Assembly (NCBI RefSeq): GCF_037974265.1
Contig: NZ_CP150233.1
Coordinates: forward strand, 1,984,001-2,048,000
Direction of reading: 5' to 3'
Length of the DNA: 64,000 nt
DNA from: Paenibacillus sp. FSL R5-0623
Lineage (GTDB): Bacteria > Bacillota > Bacilli > Paenibacillales > Paenibacillaceae
Of this stretch, positions 19,755-28,823 are shown piece after piece. The position numbers and the translations under genes were made by a program. The notes under the pieces are model-generated. The model had not been told where the DNA came from, made no database searches, and worked only from the letters and a program-made list of their open reading frames with translations. Every line of letters starts with the position of its first letter. The first letter of the stretch is position 1.

Positions 19755-20474
19755 ATGAGCGTAAACCCCTTCGAGGGCTATCGGATTACAAGTTCCTTCG
19801 GCTATCGAATTCATCCTATTCATGGTGGACAGACATTTCACCGCGGAATTGATCTCGTGACAGAGCCCTGGAATGGCCCCGTCTATGCCTTTATGGAAGG
19901 TAGGGTACGTTTTGCTTCCGAAGGAGTTACAGGCTCCGGATTCGGCGGTTACGGGCTTACAGTTGCCCTTCAGGATCATCGTGGCTACTTGCATTGTTAT
20001 GCGCACCTTTCACGTATTGCTGTAAGCGTTGGACAGCAGGTGAAGCGAGGCCAGCTTGTCGGTAATCAGGGGAGCACAGGTCAGAGTACTGGTCCGCATG
20101 TACATTATGAGATTCGTAAAACAAGTGCACCATCTTACGGGTATACAGCCAGCGAAGAGGGTGTGACGGAACCGGGTGCGTATCTACAGGCCGAATACGG
20201 AACTGCATCTCAGGAACAGGAGGCTCCGCCGATGACCACTGAGCAGAAGAAAATGTTTGAAGCCATGCAGAAAACGCTGGAGATTCAAGGGGGATGGATT
20301 CAGCAACAGGAGCAACTTTCCAATATGGATTGTCCCGCATGGGCGCAGCAAGCATTTGATTATTATCGACCGTTTATTATGAACGACAAAGGCAGTTATG
20401 AATTTTGGAGATTACTTGTTATCATGTACCGCAAGGAAAAAGGCATCCAGGTTCATTCGGATTCCGACACATAG
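19755..20474 (+). CDS. M23 family metallopeptidase (peptidoglycan endopeptidase)
   Basis: A 239-residue protein. The LytM/M23 domain occupies residues about 8-150, with zinc ligands in HPIHGGQTFHRGIDL (H and D) and GPHVHYEIR (HxH). A C-terminal region of about 75 residues with EQKKMFEAMQKTLE and WAQQAFDYYRPFIMNDKGSYEFW follows and is not part of the peptidase. There is no signal peptide or membrane segment, which is unusual for a wall hydrolase and recalls phage-type enzymes or spore and mother-cell lysis enzymes. The start has a clear AAAAGGATGTGAG ribosome region. Residues in the zinc site are intact. Confidence 0.85.
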   Translation: MSVNPFEGYRITSSFGYRIHPIHGGQTFHRGIDLVTEPWNGPVYAFMEGRVRFASEGVTGSGFGGYGLTVALQDHRGYLHCYAHLSRIAVSVGQQVKRGQLVGNQGSTGQSTGPHVHYEIRKTSAPSYGYTASEEGVTEPGAYLQAEYGTASQEQEAPPMTTEQKKMFEAMQKTLEIQGGWIQQQEQLSNMDCPAWAQQAFDYYRPFIMNDKGSYEFWRLLVIMYRKEKGIQVHSDSDT

Positions 20475-20624
20475 ATTCCTGCAAAGAACAGGGAGTAACA
20501 GAAGGCTGATCCACTCAGGTAGATGCAGACAGACAACCATTTATCGAATGTTGCCTGTTCGCCCGGTTCATTCCACCGGAAACGTCATATGTTAGGGTAT
20601 ACCTGATGAAGAGGAGGCAATCAC

Positions 20625-20765
20625 ATGAGCGAAGTAGGATATGGCTGTGGTGGCAACGTAGGCGGAGTAGGCGGCGTTGGCGGATACAATATGTTCACAA
20701 ACACTGGTGCAATCTTGGTACTGTTCATTCTGTTGGTTATCATCACAAAAGCATTCTGCGTGTAA
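20625..20765 (+). CDS. YjcZ family small sporulation protein
   Basis: A 46-residue protein missed by length filters. It reads MSEVGYGCGGNVGG with Gly/Val repeats, then FTNTGAILVLFILLVIITKAF, a single membrane segment at the C-terminus. This Gly-rich head plus FxLIVVLFILLIIVG-type tail is the YjcZ pattern of Bacillales. The ribosome site GAGGAGG lies 8 bases before ATG. CATATGTTA at 20586 fits a sigma-K -10 element (CATANNNTA), but I could not place its -35. It ends before a strong hairpin at 20789. Confidence 0.85.
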   Translation: MSEVGYGCGGNVGGVGGVGGYNMFTNTGAILVLFILLVIITKAFCV

Positions 20766-20788
20766 TCCAACATGATTGAATCGGAATA

Positions 20789-20829
20789 GACAAAAGGGAA
20801 GCCGATTACGGCTTCCCTTTTGTCATATG
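20789..20829. terminator. Rho-independent terminator
   Basis: A perfect 15-bp inverted repeat, GACAAAAGGGAAGCC with its complement around GATTAC (20789-20824). The T-run lies within the stem, so termination may work in both directions. Confidence 0.85.
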
Positions 20830-20925
20830 CCAACCTATGAGTTGGTTATTCAAGCTACTTCCTGTTTGTTGCTTCGTATCCATCCTGTGTGCTGAGTACA
20901 ATGAACAGATAGGCTTGTTACACCA

Positions 20926-21975
20926 TTACTGTACATAAATTTCAACGATAGCAATATCTCTTTCTTTCGCTAAATCGATAAAGGCTGTAGAGGTCTGAAC
21001 GAGTGGTCGGAAATAATCCGCAGGATTATTCATGACAATGAGTCCCGTCTGACCCGTGGTGAGCAGAACCCTTTTACCGATAAAATTAGGTAGCATATGC
21101 TTGATCAGTTCCTGCGTTGCTTCAGCATTTAACTGACCGAAGCTGAGACTGTACAGTTCACACAGAACAGAGATCAGTTCCTGTTTGGTCTGGTACACCC
21201 GATTTGTCGTCATGGCGCTGTAAACGTCTGCTACAGCAGTTATACGGGCATATGGGTGGATCTCGTCCCCTCGAAGTCCATGAGGATAACCACTTCCATC
21301 CTCGCGCTCATGATGCTGAAGTGCAACCGTTGCCAGAATTTCATCCTGCGTGGATTCTTTAATGATATCGTATCCATAGAATGTGTGTTTCTTCATTTCG
21401 TCAAATTCTTCCGTGGTCAATTTACCAGGTTTATGTAAAATCTCAGAAGGAATCTTGGACTTGCCGATATCATGAAGATATCCTGCTTTGGCTACCGTTA
21501 GACATTCCTCGGGGTTGTAACCCATCCAGCCGGCGATATAAAAAGCGAGCATTCCGACTTGCAATGAATGGTTGTACGTATAATCGCTTTCCCCGTCCAG
21601 CATAAGCAACAAGGAGACAACATCTTTTTGTTTTTCCAACTGTTCTGTTAGGGTAAACAAAATTTCATCGACCTGTGTCTCATCAATAAAACCCTTCTCC
21701 ATCGCTTGTTGAAATAGAGATTCAGTACCTTTGATCGTATCGTTAAACAAGTTAGTTAACAGACGGGTCTGATCTGAAGGTAAGGTTTGTGCATCAGAGT
21801 GTAGGTCGGATGGTGTGTGTTCTACATCTGCGTACTCGATTCCATGTTGCAACAGTTTGGATAGGTCATCTTCACTGAGGGTGGAACCTTTCATCAGCAT
21901 GTGGAGACCCGAACTGTTGTATACATCATTTTTTAACAGGTCACCCGGTTTAAGATCAGTAACATGCACTCTCAC
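20926..21975 (-). CDS. HD-GYP domain protein (probable c-di-GMP phosphodiesterase)
   Basis: A 349-residue protein. The N-terminal about 115 residues (MRVHVTDLKPGDLLKNDVYN...) form a domain shared with the second HD-GYP protein at 24470. The HD-GYP domain has YNHSLQVG, the HD pair in GYLHDIGKSKIPSEILHKPGKL, and the GYP-type motif HHEREDGSGYPHGL, followed by ARITAVADVYSAMTTNRVY. All metal-ligand positions that I can identify look intact, so hydrolysis of cyclic di-GMP is likely. It is cytoplasmic with no membrane segment, and monocistronic on the minus strand. Confidence 0.9.
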   Translation of the reverse strand: MRVHVTDLKPGDLLKNDVYNSSGLHMLMKGSTLSEDDLSKLLQHGIEYADVEHTPSDLHSDAQTLPSDQTRLLTNLFNDTIKGTESLFQQAMEKGFIDETQVDEILFTLTEQLEKQKDVVSLLLMLDGESDYTYNHSLQVGMLAFYIAGWMGYNPEECLTVAKAGYLHDIGKSKIPSEILHKPGKLTTEEFDEMKKHTFYGYDIIKESTQDEILATVALQHHEREDGSGYPHGLRGDEIHPYARITAVADVYSAMTTNRVYQTKQELISVLCELYSLSFGQLNAEATQELIKHMLPNFIGKRVLLTTGQTGLIVMNNPADYFRPLVQTSTAFIDLAKERDIAIVEIYVQ

Positions 21976-22028
21976 GTATAAACCACCTTTTCTCGACTAA
22001 TATCGACACATATAATTATAATAACAAG

Positions 22029-22068
22029 AAAAAAATGGGTTGACAACGACTTATTTACTATTAACCCA
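22029..22068 (-). terminator. Possible terminator of the moaD-moaE gene
   Basis: On the minus strand TGGGTT and AACCCA pair across a 21-base loop and are followed by seven T. The stem is short. Confidence 0.45.
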
Positions 22069-22098
22069 CTCTATCTAAAAGGTGTAAAGGCTCATTAT

Positions 22099-22845
22099 TT
22101 AGTTCTCCATGGGGTTCCATGGTCCTAATTGATGTCCCTTCCATTCAGATCCATCTTCCCAAATTTCCTTTTTCCAGATCGGAACGGTCTGTTTGAGTCT
22201 CTCTATGGCGTAACGGCTTGCATCATAACAGTCGTTGCGATGAGGCGAGGAAACGGCAATGACTACACTAATCTCTGCCACATCTACTTTGCCAATTCGG
22301 TGACTGATTGCACATAACACACCAGGCCAGCGATCGGAGATTTCCACACCAATGGCTGCCATCTGAGAAAGAGCCATCGGCACATAGGCCTCGTATTCAA
22401 GATGGACGGTGCGCTGTTCACCGGTCATTTCACGAGTCGTACCTACAAAAGTAAGAGCTGCCCCGTGATTCGGGGTAATCACTAGTGCCGTTGTTGCTTC
22501 CACGGACAAAGTGGATTCTGTAATTAGAAATAAGCCATCTTCAGTCCGATGCTCTGGAACGGTAGAGCGAAGCTGTTCATCGGATATATCCGTACCATCG
22601 CCTCCAGAGACGGGAGGGATCAACGCAAGTTCATCTTCTGAGCTAAGTATAGTATCGGCAGGAGCGTACTGCTGGTTAACTGCCAAAAAGGATGTCCTTA
22701 TCTGAGAAGCTGCCTCTGGGTAGGCCAGACTCAGTCTTTCTTTTAAATCGGCAGCGGTTGGAATGTCTCCAATGTACTCAAACTCCAGAAGGGATGTATT
22801 TAAACGTTCTGCAATGCCTGCAAATAGTTGAATTGTCAATTTCAT
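22099..22845 (-). CDS. Molybdopterin synthase, fused MoaD-MoaE
   Basis: A 248-residue fusion of the two subunits of molybdopterin synthase, which puts the dithiolene sulfurs into the cofactor precursor cPMP. Residues 1-82 are a complete MoaD (ubiquitin-like, starting MKLTIQLFAGIAERL) ending PPVSGG at 81-82, the Gly-Gly that is normally the free, thiocarboxylated C-terminus. Residues about 95-248 are MoaE: EYEAYVPMALSQMAAIG, CAISHRIGKVDVAEISVVIAVSSPHR, and VPIWKKEIWEDGSEW with the catalytic-lysine region. M. tuberculosis MoaX is the known comparable fusion and is cleaved after the MoaD part. No other moa genes are nearby. Confidence 0.9.
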   Translation of the reverse strand: MKLTIQLFAGIAERLNTSLLEFEYIGDIPTAADLKERLSLAYPEAASQIRTSFLAVNQQYAPADTILSSEDELALIPPVSGGDGTDISDEQLRSTVPEHRTEDGLFLITESTLSVEATTALVITPNHGAALTFVGTTREMTGEQRTVHLEYEAYVPMALSQMAAIGVEISDRWPGVLCAISHRIGKVDVAEISVVIAVSSPHRNDCYDASRYAIERLKQTVPIWKKEIWEDGSEWKGHQLGPWNPMEN

Positions 22846-22965
22846 AGATATGACTCACCTCTTTTTGATCTCTAAACCCTATAAATATATCATAACGACG
22901 CGGAAAATGTTATGCTTATCCATTAGAAGAATGAACGTTTATTGAAGAGCAGGGGAGGCGGTGTG

Positions 22966-24396
22966 ATGAGCACCAGGGAGAAGCAAACGTTAACGATTCT
23001 GCACACCAACGACATTCATAGCCACTTCGGCTCCATGAGCACCATCGCCGCTATGATCAATGAGGAACGTGACCAAGGTGGCAACTTCCTTGTATTGGAT
23101 ATCGGCGATCATATGGACCGGATGGCCGTTGAAACAGAGGGAACACTGGGTACGGCTAATGTTGATGTTATTAACCTGACGGGCTACGATGCCATTACAA
23201 TCGGTAACAATGAAGGACTAACCTTTACGCCAGATCAGCTCTCACAGTCCTACGCTGGACTTCTGTGTCCTGTGGTATGCGGCAATGTTGTGGAGCAAGA
23301 TACTGGACTTGCGCCAGTGTGGATGAAACCTTCTCTGATTGTGGAGAAAGGTCCATTTCGCGTTGGTCTGCTGGGGGCAACGGCCCCTTTTACCACGTTT
23401 TACGAATTGCTCGGGTGGGATGTTCTGGACCCTGTGGAGTCATTAAGAGCTCAAGTGGAAGCATTACGTGATGAAGTGGATGTGGTGGTTATTCTTTCAC
23501 ATCTGGGACTTTCGACAGATCGTAGACTGGCGGAGCAGATTACTGGAATCGATGTTATTCTCGGTGGACATACCCATCATGTTCTCGAAGAACCCTTAGT
23601 CATTGGTCAGACCGTGCTGGGTGGGGCTGGAAAATTTGGCCAATGGCTTGGGAAAGTGGTTCTGGAACGAACAAGTGTGGGAGAACCTTTCCAACTGGTA
23701 AGTAGCGGTTGTATGGCTGCCAAGAGTATATTACTGGATGATCAGGTTGCGCTGGCAATCGCTACGAATCGTACGGAAGCCGAAAGGACACTCAATCAGA
23801 CGGCAGTGATAACGGATCGGGTGCTGCCAATCGCGTATGATCGGGAATCCCCGTTTGCAACATTGCTTGCACAAGCTGTCCGCCAATTCACGGGGGCACA
23901 GCTGTCTCTGGTGAATGCAGGTCAGCTTCTCGGAGAGCTTCCACAAGGGAATATTACAAAAGGAATGTTGCATTCCCTATGTCCATCTCCTATAAATGCT
24001 TGTACAATATGCTTGAGTGGAAGTCATATTCGTGAAGCACTTGAGCAGTCCTTGTTGGACGAGTTTTCAGGTAAGCCCATTGTGGGATTTGGTTTTCGTG
24101 GTCATATTCTAGGCACGTTATGTATGGACGGAATGGAAGTTCAATACAATCCAGATGCGCCAGCCTATGAGAAGATCCAGGCCATATCCATCAATGGGGA
24201 GCCTATGGACGAACAATGTGAGTATATTGTTGGGACACTGGACATGTTTACGTTCAATGTGGGGTATCCTCCTCTTGCTCATGCAACCCGTACGCTCTAT
24301 CATCTTCCGGAATTCATACGCGATTTGCTGGAAACGGAAATAAAACGACCAGGGGCTCTGGACGACAGCCTGCGAGCCCGCTGGTGTCAAAGCTAA
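22966..24396 (+). CDS. 5'-nucleotidase family metallophosphatase
   Basis: A 476-residue enzyme of the UshA/YfnD-like group. The N-terminal metallophosphatase domain has ILHTNDIHSHFG (D and H ligands), LDIGDHMDRM, ITIGNNEG (the GNHE position is GNNE) and ILGGHTHH. The C-terminal 5'-nucleotidase domain follows, with LVNAGQLLGELPQGNITKGMLHSLCPSPIN. No signal peptide is seen, so it should be cytoplasmic, unlike most members. I start it at ATG 22966 behind GGGGAGG; the longest frame adds eight residues. The GNHE histidine replaced by Asn is also seen in other cytoplasmic members such as B. subtilis YunD, which is my best comparison. Confidence 0.85.
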   Translation: MSTREKQTLTILHTNDIHSHFGSMSTIAAMINEERDQGGNFLVLDIGDHMDRMAVETEGTLGTANVDVINLTGYDAITIGNNEGLTFTPDQLSQSYAGLLCPVVCGNVVEQDTGLAPVWMKPSLIVEKGPFRVGLLGATAPFTTFYELLGWDVLDPVESLRAQVEALRDEVDVVVILSHLGLSTDRRLAEQITGIDVILGGHTHHVLEEPLVIGQTVLGGAGKFGQWLGKVVLERTSVGEPFQLVSSGCMAAKSILLDDQVALAIATNRTEAERTLNQTAVITDRVLPIAYDRESPFATLLAQAVRQFTGAQLSLVNAGQLLGELPQGNITKGMLHSLCPSPINACTICLSGSHIREALEQSLLDEFSGKPIVGFGFRGHILGTLCMDGMEVQYNPDAPAYEKIQAISINGEPMDEQCEYIVGTLDMFTFNVGYPPLAHATRTLYHLPEFIRDLLETEIKRPGALDDSLRARWCQS

Positions 24397-24469
24397 ATTT
24401 AAAGTACTTGCCTTCTGCTGAAGCGGCGGCTAGTGGTAATTACATCTACGGAGCGGGAGAGGATAGGCT

Positions 24470-25591
24470 GTGCGTTTAGTACATATAAACTTATTGCAGC
24501 CTGGCATGAAGCTGGGGAAACGTATTTATAGTGAAGAAGGCCTTGTATTACTTAGTGAGGATGTAGAGCTGACGAGCCGACTGATTGGGCGTCTCAAGGA
24601 TCTCGGGGTCGGTTATGTGTATATCAAAGATGCTGCGACCGAGGATATCATTGTTCCAGATATGTTGCAGGAAGAGACCCGAAGGAAGGCACTGGTAGAG
24701 ATCAAGCAGCAATTTCAGAGCATGTCGGGAATGAAAACGAAGAATCGGATTCCTCATTTCGGTAAAGCGCTTAGTGGTGTGATGAATACCATTCTGGAGG
24801 ACATCGGCAGCCAAAAGGAAGCCATGATTATGCTGATGGACATGAACTCCAGTGATTTTGACCTGTATAATCATTCGCTGAATGTATGTGTGTATACACT
24901 GGTTCTTGGTGTCGCTTCGGGTTACACACGCCAGCAATTAATGGAGATTGGTCTGGGTGCCTTATTGCATGATATCGGCAAAACACAGATTACACCAGAA
25001 ATTTTGCATAAACCCTCCAGATTGAGTGATGAGGAATTCAAAATCATTCAGCAGCACACTACATATGGACACCGTATTCTCAAAGATGAACCAGGTATAC
25101 CGCTTCTATCCGCGCATTGTGCATTGCAGCACCATGAACGAATTGATGGAAGTGGATATCCCTTTGGTTTGAAAGACAAGGAAATTCATGAATATGCCAA
25201 ATGGATTGCGCTTGCTGATTCGTATGATGCCATGACAACGAATCGGGTGTACAAGCAAGCCTTGCTGCCGCATCAGGCAGTAGAGGTGTTGTATACAGGA
25301 TCAGGAACCCTCTATGAACAACGGATGCTGGAGAAGTTCAGGGATTGTGTCGCGATATACCCATTAGGTATTTCAGTCAAGCTCAGTACGGGAGAGGTTG
25401 GGGTAGTTGCATCAATTCATTCACGTGTTCCTCAACGTCCACTTATCCGTGTTATTAAAGATGCCGACGGCCAGACCTTATCTTCGCCCTACGAAATTAA
25501 CCTGTCTACAGCACTGTCTGTGATGATCACAGGTGTAGAGGGTGTGGAGGATATACCTTCAGCGGCTCAAAGTGAACAGGTGGAAAGCTGA
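24470..25591 (+). CDS. HD-GYP domain protein (probable c-di-GMP phosphodiesterase)
   Basis: A 373-residue protein with a GTG start behind GGGAGAGG. The N-terminal about 120 residues (MRLVHINLLQPGMKLGKRIYSEEG...) match the arrangement of the protein encoded at 20926. The HD-GYP domain contains LYNHSLNVCVY, LLHDIGKTQITPEILHKPSRL, HHERIDGSGYPFGLKDKEI and IALADSYDAMTTNRVYK. The likely activity is hydrolysis of cyclic di-GMP. It lies 73 bases behind the nucleotidase gene with no terminator between, so the two may be cotranscribed, which would join two nucleotide-cleaving enzymes. Confidence 0.9.
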   Translation: MRLVHINLLQPGMKLGKRIYSEEGLVLLSEDVELTSRLIGRLKDLGVGYVYIKDAATEDIIVPDMLQEETRRKALVEIKQQFQSMSGMKTKNRIPHFGKALSGVMNTILEDIGSQKEAMIMLMDMNSSDFDLYNHSLNVCVYTLVLGVASGYTRQQLMEIGLGALLHDIGKTQITPEILHKPSRLSDEEFKIIQQHTTYGHRILKDEPGIPLLSAHCALQHHERIDGSGYPFGLKDKEIHEYAKWIALADSYDAMTTNRVYKQALLPHQAVEVLYTGSGTLYEQRMLEKFRDCVAIYPLGISVKLSTGEVGVVASIHSRVPQRPLIRVIKDADGQTLSSPYEINLSTALSVMITGVEGVEDIPSAAQSEQVES

Positions 25592-25610
25592 ACTACTTGA
25601 AAGATGATTA

Positions 25611-25673
25611 GCGCTCATGTCGTAATATCCGGGCCGTTTCGTAATTGGCCCAGAGTTGCCTGAGCGTTTTTTT
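25611..25673 (+). terminator. Rho-independent terminator
   Basis: CGCTCA and TGAGCG enclose an inner GGGCC/GGCCC hairpin and are followed by seven T. Confidence 0.75.
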
Positions 25674-25811
25674 GTCATGTAATGGACAGGGTCTACGTAT
25701 GCCGGAGCATTCAAAATTGTGCTATGATAAAAGATAACTCCAAAAAGAGAAACACAAGGTATGATGTAAATTAAACTTTTTAGGTTAATAAAAGGAATAA
25801 GGTGAAGAACA

Positions 25812-26948
25812 ATGACCATGCTAAACTCAGGATCGGTACAACCGATGCCTTTATCGCCAACGAATGATCCGTGGGATCCGATCGGCTCTCTGCGTACATA
25901 TGGACGCCATGTGCTGACCAGTGTAGAAATGACCGTGACACATCTGTGCAATATGAGGTGTGAGCATTGTGCCGTGGGAGATATGCTTACGATGCGTGAG
26001 GCGCCGGCTCTTCCGCTCCCTCTGATGCTGAAACGATTGGATGAAGTGGAGCATCTGCAGACGATTAGTCTGACGGGTGGCGAGCCAAGCTTTAGCCAAA
26101 AAACAGTGGATGAGATGATTATCCCGCTGCTCAAATATGCCAAGGAACGTGGAATTCGTTCCCAGATCAATTCGAATCTAACGCTGGATATCAGCCGGTA
26201 TGAGCAACTTTTACCTTATCTGGACGTTATGCATATCTCATTCAACTATCTGAATGCAGATGATTTCCATCAAGTTGGATTTGCGAATAGTGGCAGACCT
26301 GTGAAACGTGAAGTAGCGGTGAAAATGTATGAGAAAATGATTGAAAATTCACGCAAACTGAGTGAAGCAGGCATGTTTATCTCTGCGGAATCAATGATTA
26401 ACTTCCGTACGCACGACAAGCTGGATGGTATTCATCAATTGATTCGTGAGATGGGCTGTGTCCGTCATGAAGTGCATCCGATGTATAATTCGAACTTTGC
26501 TTCGTCACTGCCCGTGTTATCACTGGATCATATGAGAGCAGCGATTCATCGTTTGCTTGATGTGCGTGACAAAGATATGTGGATGTTATTCGGGACCCTG
26601 CCATTCTTCGCGTGCAGTGCAGCAGAGCAGGATCGGGAACTGATCAACCGTTTATACAGCGAACCAAATGTGACGGTACGTAACGATCCGGACGGACGTA
26701 ACCGCGTTAACGTTAACATGTTCACGGGTAATGTGTATGTGACGGATTTTGCGGATATCCCGGCGTTTGGCAACATTCGTGATCGGAAACTGGATGATGT
26801 GTTCCATGAATGGTCAGCTGAACATCCGTTGAATCAAACGGTCAATTGCCATTGCGATATTGCATCCTGTTGCGGACCAAACCTGCTAGTGGCAGATATG
26901 TATTACAAGGGTGTGGATTTCAAATCGAGAAAGGCTATCACACGTTGA
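25812..26948 (+). CDS. yfkAB: Radical SAM protein YfkAB
   Basis: A 378-residue radical SAM protein. The cluster-binding CxxxCxxC is CNMRCEHC in VTHLCNMRCEHCAVGD, followed by ISLTGGEPSF for SAM binding. The C-terminal region has NCHCDIASCCGPNLLVADMYYKGVDF, the CxC-containing extra motif that defines the YfkAB group and may bind a second cluster. The substrate is unknown. It has its own promoter region (25680-25811) and precedes a CNNM gene by 46 bases. Confidence 0.92.
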   Translation: MTMLNSGSVQPMPLSPTNDPWDPIGSLRTYGRHVLTSVEMTVTHLCNMRCEHCAVGDMLTMREAPALPLPLMLKRLDEVEHLQTISLTGGEPSFSQKTVDEMIIPLLKYAKERGIRSQINSNLTLDISRYEQLLPYLDVMHISFNYLNADDFHQVGFANSGRPVKREVAVKMYEKMIENSRKLSEAGMFISAESMINFRTHDKLDGIHQLIREMGCVRHEVHPMYNSNFASSLPVLSLDHMRAAIHRLLDVRDKDMWMLFGTLPFFACSAAEQDRELINRLYSEPNVTVRNDPDGRNRVNVNMFTGNVYVTDFADIPAFGNIRDRKLDDVFHEWSAEHPLNQTVNCHCDIASCCGPNLLVADMYYKGVDFKSRKAITR

Positions 26949-26994
26949 TATTCCAGGTGTATTCCTGAAATAGATAGAAAAGGGGAGTTTCAAC

Positions 26995-28347
26995 TTGGAT
27001 ATTCATACTGAATTTCATCTTGGACAGCTGGTATTTAATCTGGTCTGTGTCTTTTTGCTCGTATTTTTGAATGGCGTATTTGTTGCAGCGGAATTTTCCC
27101 TTGTGAAAGTAAGGCAGACACGCTTAACTCAATTGCAGAGTGAAGGAAACCGTTTGGCTGGTTATGCACTGAAGGTGAATAGTAAACTGGATTCCTATCT
27201 ATCGGCAACTCAGTTCGGGATTACATTAACATCACTTGGACTCGGGTGGCTGGGAGAACCAGCCATCTCTGAATTGCTCGTTGAGCCTCTCATGTTTAAA
27301 CTTGGTGTAGGAGATACAGGGCTTATTTCGACCGTGTCGGTCATTATCGGTTTCTGTATCATTACGTTTCTGCATATTGTGTTGGGTGAGCTTGCGCCTA
27401 AATCGTTGGCAATTCAAAAAACAGACGGAGTGGCATTGTTTTTATCTGCACCTTTGCTGTTGTTCTACAAAATCTTCTTCCCGTTCATCTGGGTACTGAA
27501 TGTATCGGCCAATGCATTGCTGCGTTTGGCAGGTATCGAACCTGCCAGTGAAGGAGAAGCTCACTCGGAAGATGAACTTCGAATTCTGATGAAGCAGAGT
27601 GCCAAAAGTGGTGTCATCGATAAAGATGAGATCAAACTGATGGACAACATCTTTGATTTCTCCGATATGCTGGCACGTGAAGTGATGCTGCCACGTACAG
27701 ATATGGATTGTCTGTACACGCATATGTCTTTGGAAGAGAATCTGGAGATCATTAATGCAACCAAACATTCCCGGTATCCCGTAGCAGTAGAAGACAAGGA
27801 TGAGATCATTGGATTCATACACATCACCGATCTGTTGCTGGCTAAACCGGAGCAACAACATGATCTGGCTTCACTTATTCGTCCAATCTTAAACGTTCCT
27901 GAATCCATGGAAATCAGCCATGTGCTGCGTCTGATGCAGAAGAAACATTCTCAGATGACGCTGGTTGTGGATGAATATGGCGGCACAGCTGGATTGCTGA
28001 CTGCGGAAGAAATTCTGGAAGAGATCGTTGGAGATTTGTATGACGAGTTTGAGGATGAGCGTCCGCATATGGAACGCAGTGGTGATTCGTTTTCCATTGA
28101 TGGTCGTTCGCTTATTGAAGAAGTTCATAAGTGGACCGGAGCCATCATTGAGGATGAAGAAGTGGATACCATTGGCGGATGGCTGTTTAAAGAGCTTGGA
28201 GGTAGTCCAGCCAAGGGCAAAACTCGGGAGCTGAATGGATACGTCTTTGAAGTGGAGGAGTCCACTCGTTTGCGAATTACCCGAGTTCGAGTGTACAAAC
28301 AATCTGTTCCTCAAGACATGAATTCGGAAGAAAAACCAGTAGAATAG
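26995..28347 (+). CDS. CNNM/CBS-domain membrane protein (hemolysin C family)
   Basis: A 450-residue membrane protein. The N-terminal CNNM (DUF21) domain spans residues about 10-190 with four hydrophobic segments and FVAAEFSLVKVRQTRL. Two CBS domains follow (about 210-340), beginning after REVMLPRTDMDCL, and then a CorC-type C-terminal domain (IDGRSLIEEVHKWTG, IGGWLFKELGG). Family members are linked to magnesium or cobalt efflux and resistance. The start is a TTG behind AAAAGGGGAG. It ends before a strong terminator. Confidence 0.92.
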   Translation: MDIHTEFHLGQLVFNLVCVFLLVFLNGVFVAAEFSLVKVRQTRLTQLQSEGNRLAGYALKVNSKLDSYLSATQFGITLTSLGLGWLGEPAISELLVEPLMFKLGVGDTGLISTVSVIIGFCIITFLHIVLGELAPKSLAIQKTDGVALFLSAPLLLFYKIFFPFIWVLNVSANALLRLAGIEPASEGEAHSEDELRILMKQSAKSGVIDKDEIKLMDNIFDFSDMLAREVMLPRTDMDCLYTHMSLEENLEIINATKHSRYPVAVEDKDEIIGFIHITDLLLAKPEQQHDLASLIRPILNVPESMEISHVLRLMQKKHSQMTLVVDEYGGTAGLLTAEEILEEIVGDLYDEFEDERPHMERSGDSFSIDGRSLIEEVHKWTGAIIEDEEVDTIGGWLFKELGGSPAKGKTRELNGYVFEVEESTRLRITRVRVYKQSVPQDMNSEEKPVE

Positions 28348-28383
28348 ATTTTGTAGTAACATGTTACTCATTTTACGAAATAC

Positions 28384-28430
28384 AGACCTTTGGAAGTGCC
28401 GTAAGAGGTGCTTCCAAAGGTCTTTTTTGA
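28384..28430 (+). terminator. Rho-independent terminator
   Basis: AGACCTTTGGAAG (28384-28396) and its exact complement (28411-28423) are followed by a T-run. Confidence 0.88.
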
Positions 28431-28583
28431 TTGAGAGTGAAGTTGGCATGAGAAATTCCTTTATGAAGTTTGGATAAATGGGGATTAACCTGTAGAACTG
28501 AAACATATACATGTAGAGACGGGAAGCAATGGTTTGAATGGTATGGGGAATGCACGTAAACATCGTTGAAGGAGGCGTTTCGA

Positions 28584-28823
28584 GTGAAGGATCCACAGCT
28601 TCGAGCCTATGCTCCTTTTGTGGGGCCGTTTGATCCTTGCAAACCGATGGAAATCCGCACGTATCTAGTTCCACCGCAGTTGTTTATACCTTTCCAGCCC
28701 ATGGGTTGGCCGCAATACAGTCCGGCAGAAGCGTTAAGACTGGGAACATTATGGCCTGCATTATATAGCCCTTACACATCCAAGAAATCAAAGGAGAGGA
28801 AGGTGGAGGCAGATGGAACCTGA
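28584..28823 (+). CDS. cotJA: Spore coat protein CotJA
   Basis: A 79-residue protein, first of the cotJABC coat operon. The Pro-rich sequence PFDPCKPMEIRTYLVPPQLF and PFQPMGWPQYSPAEALRLGTLWPALY is the CotJA signature. I start it at GTG 28584 because AAGGAGGCG lies just upstream; the TTG at 28566 is inside that ribosome site. It overlaps cotJB by 11 bases. In B. subtilis the operon is transcribed by sigma-E in the mother cell; a CATATACAT at about 28503 is a loose match to a sigma-E -10. Confidence 0.9.
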   Translation: MKDPQLRAYAPFVGPFDPCKPMEIRTYLVPPQLFIPFQPMGWPQYSPAEALRLGTLWPALYSPYTSKKSKERKVEADGT

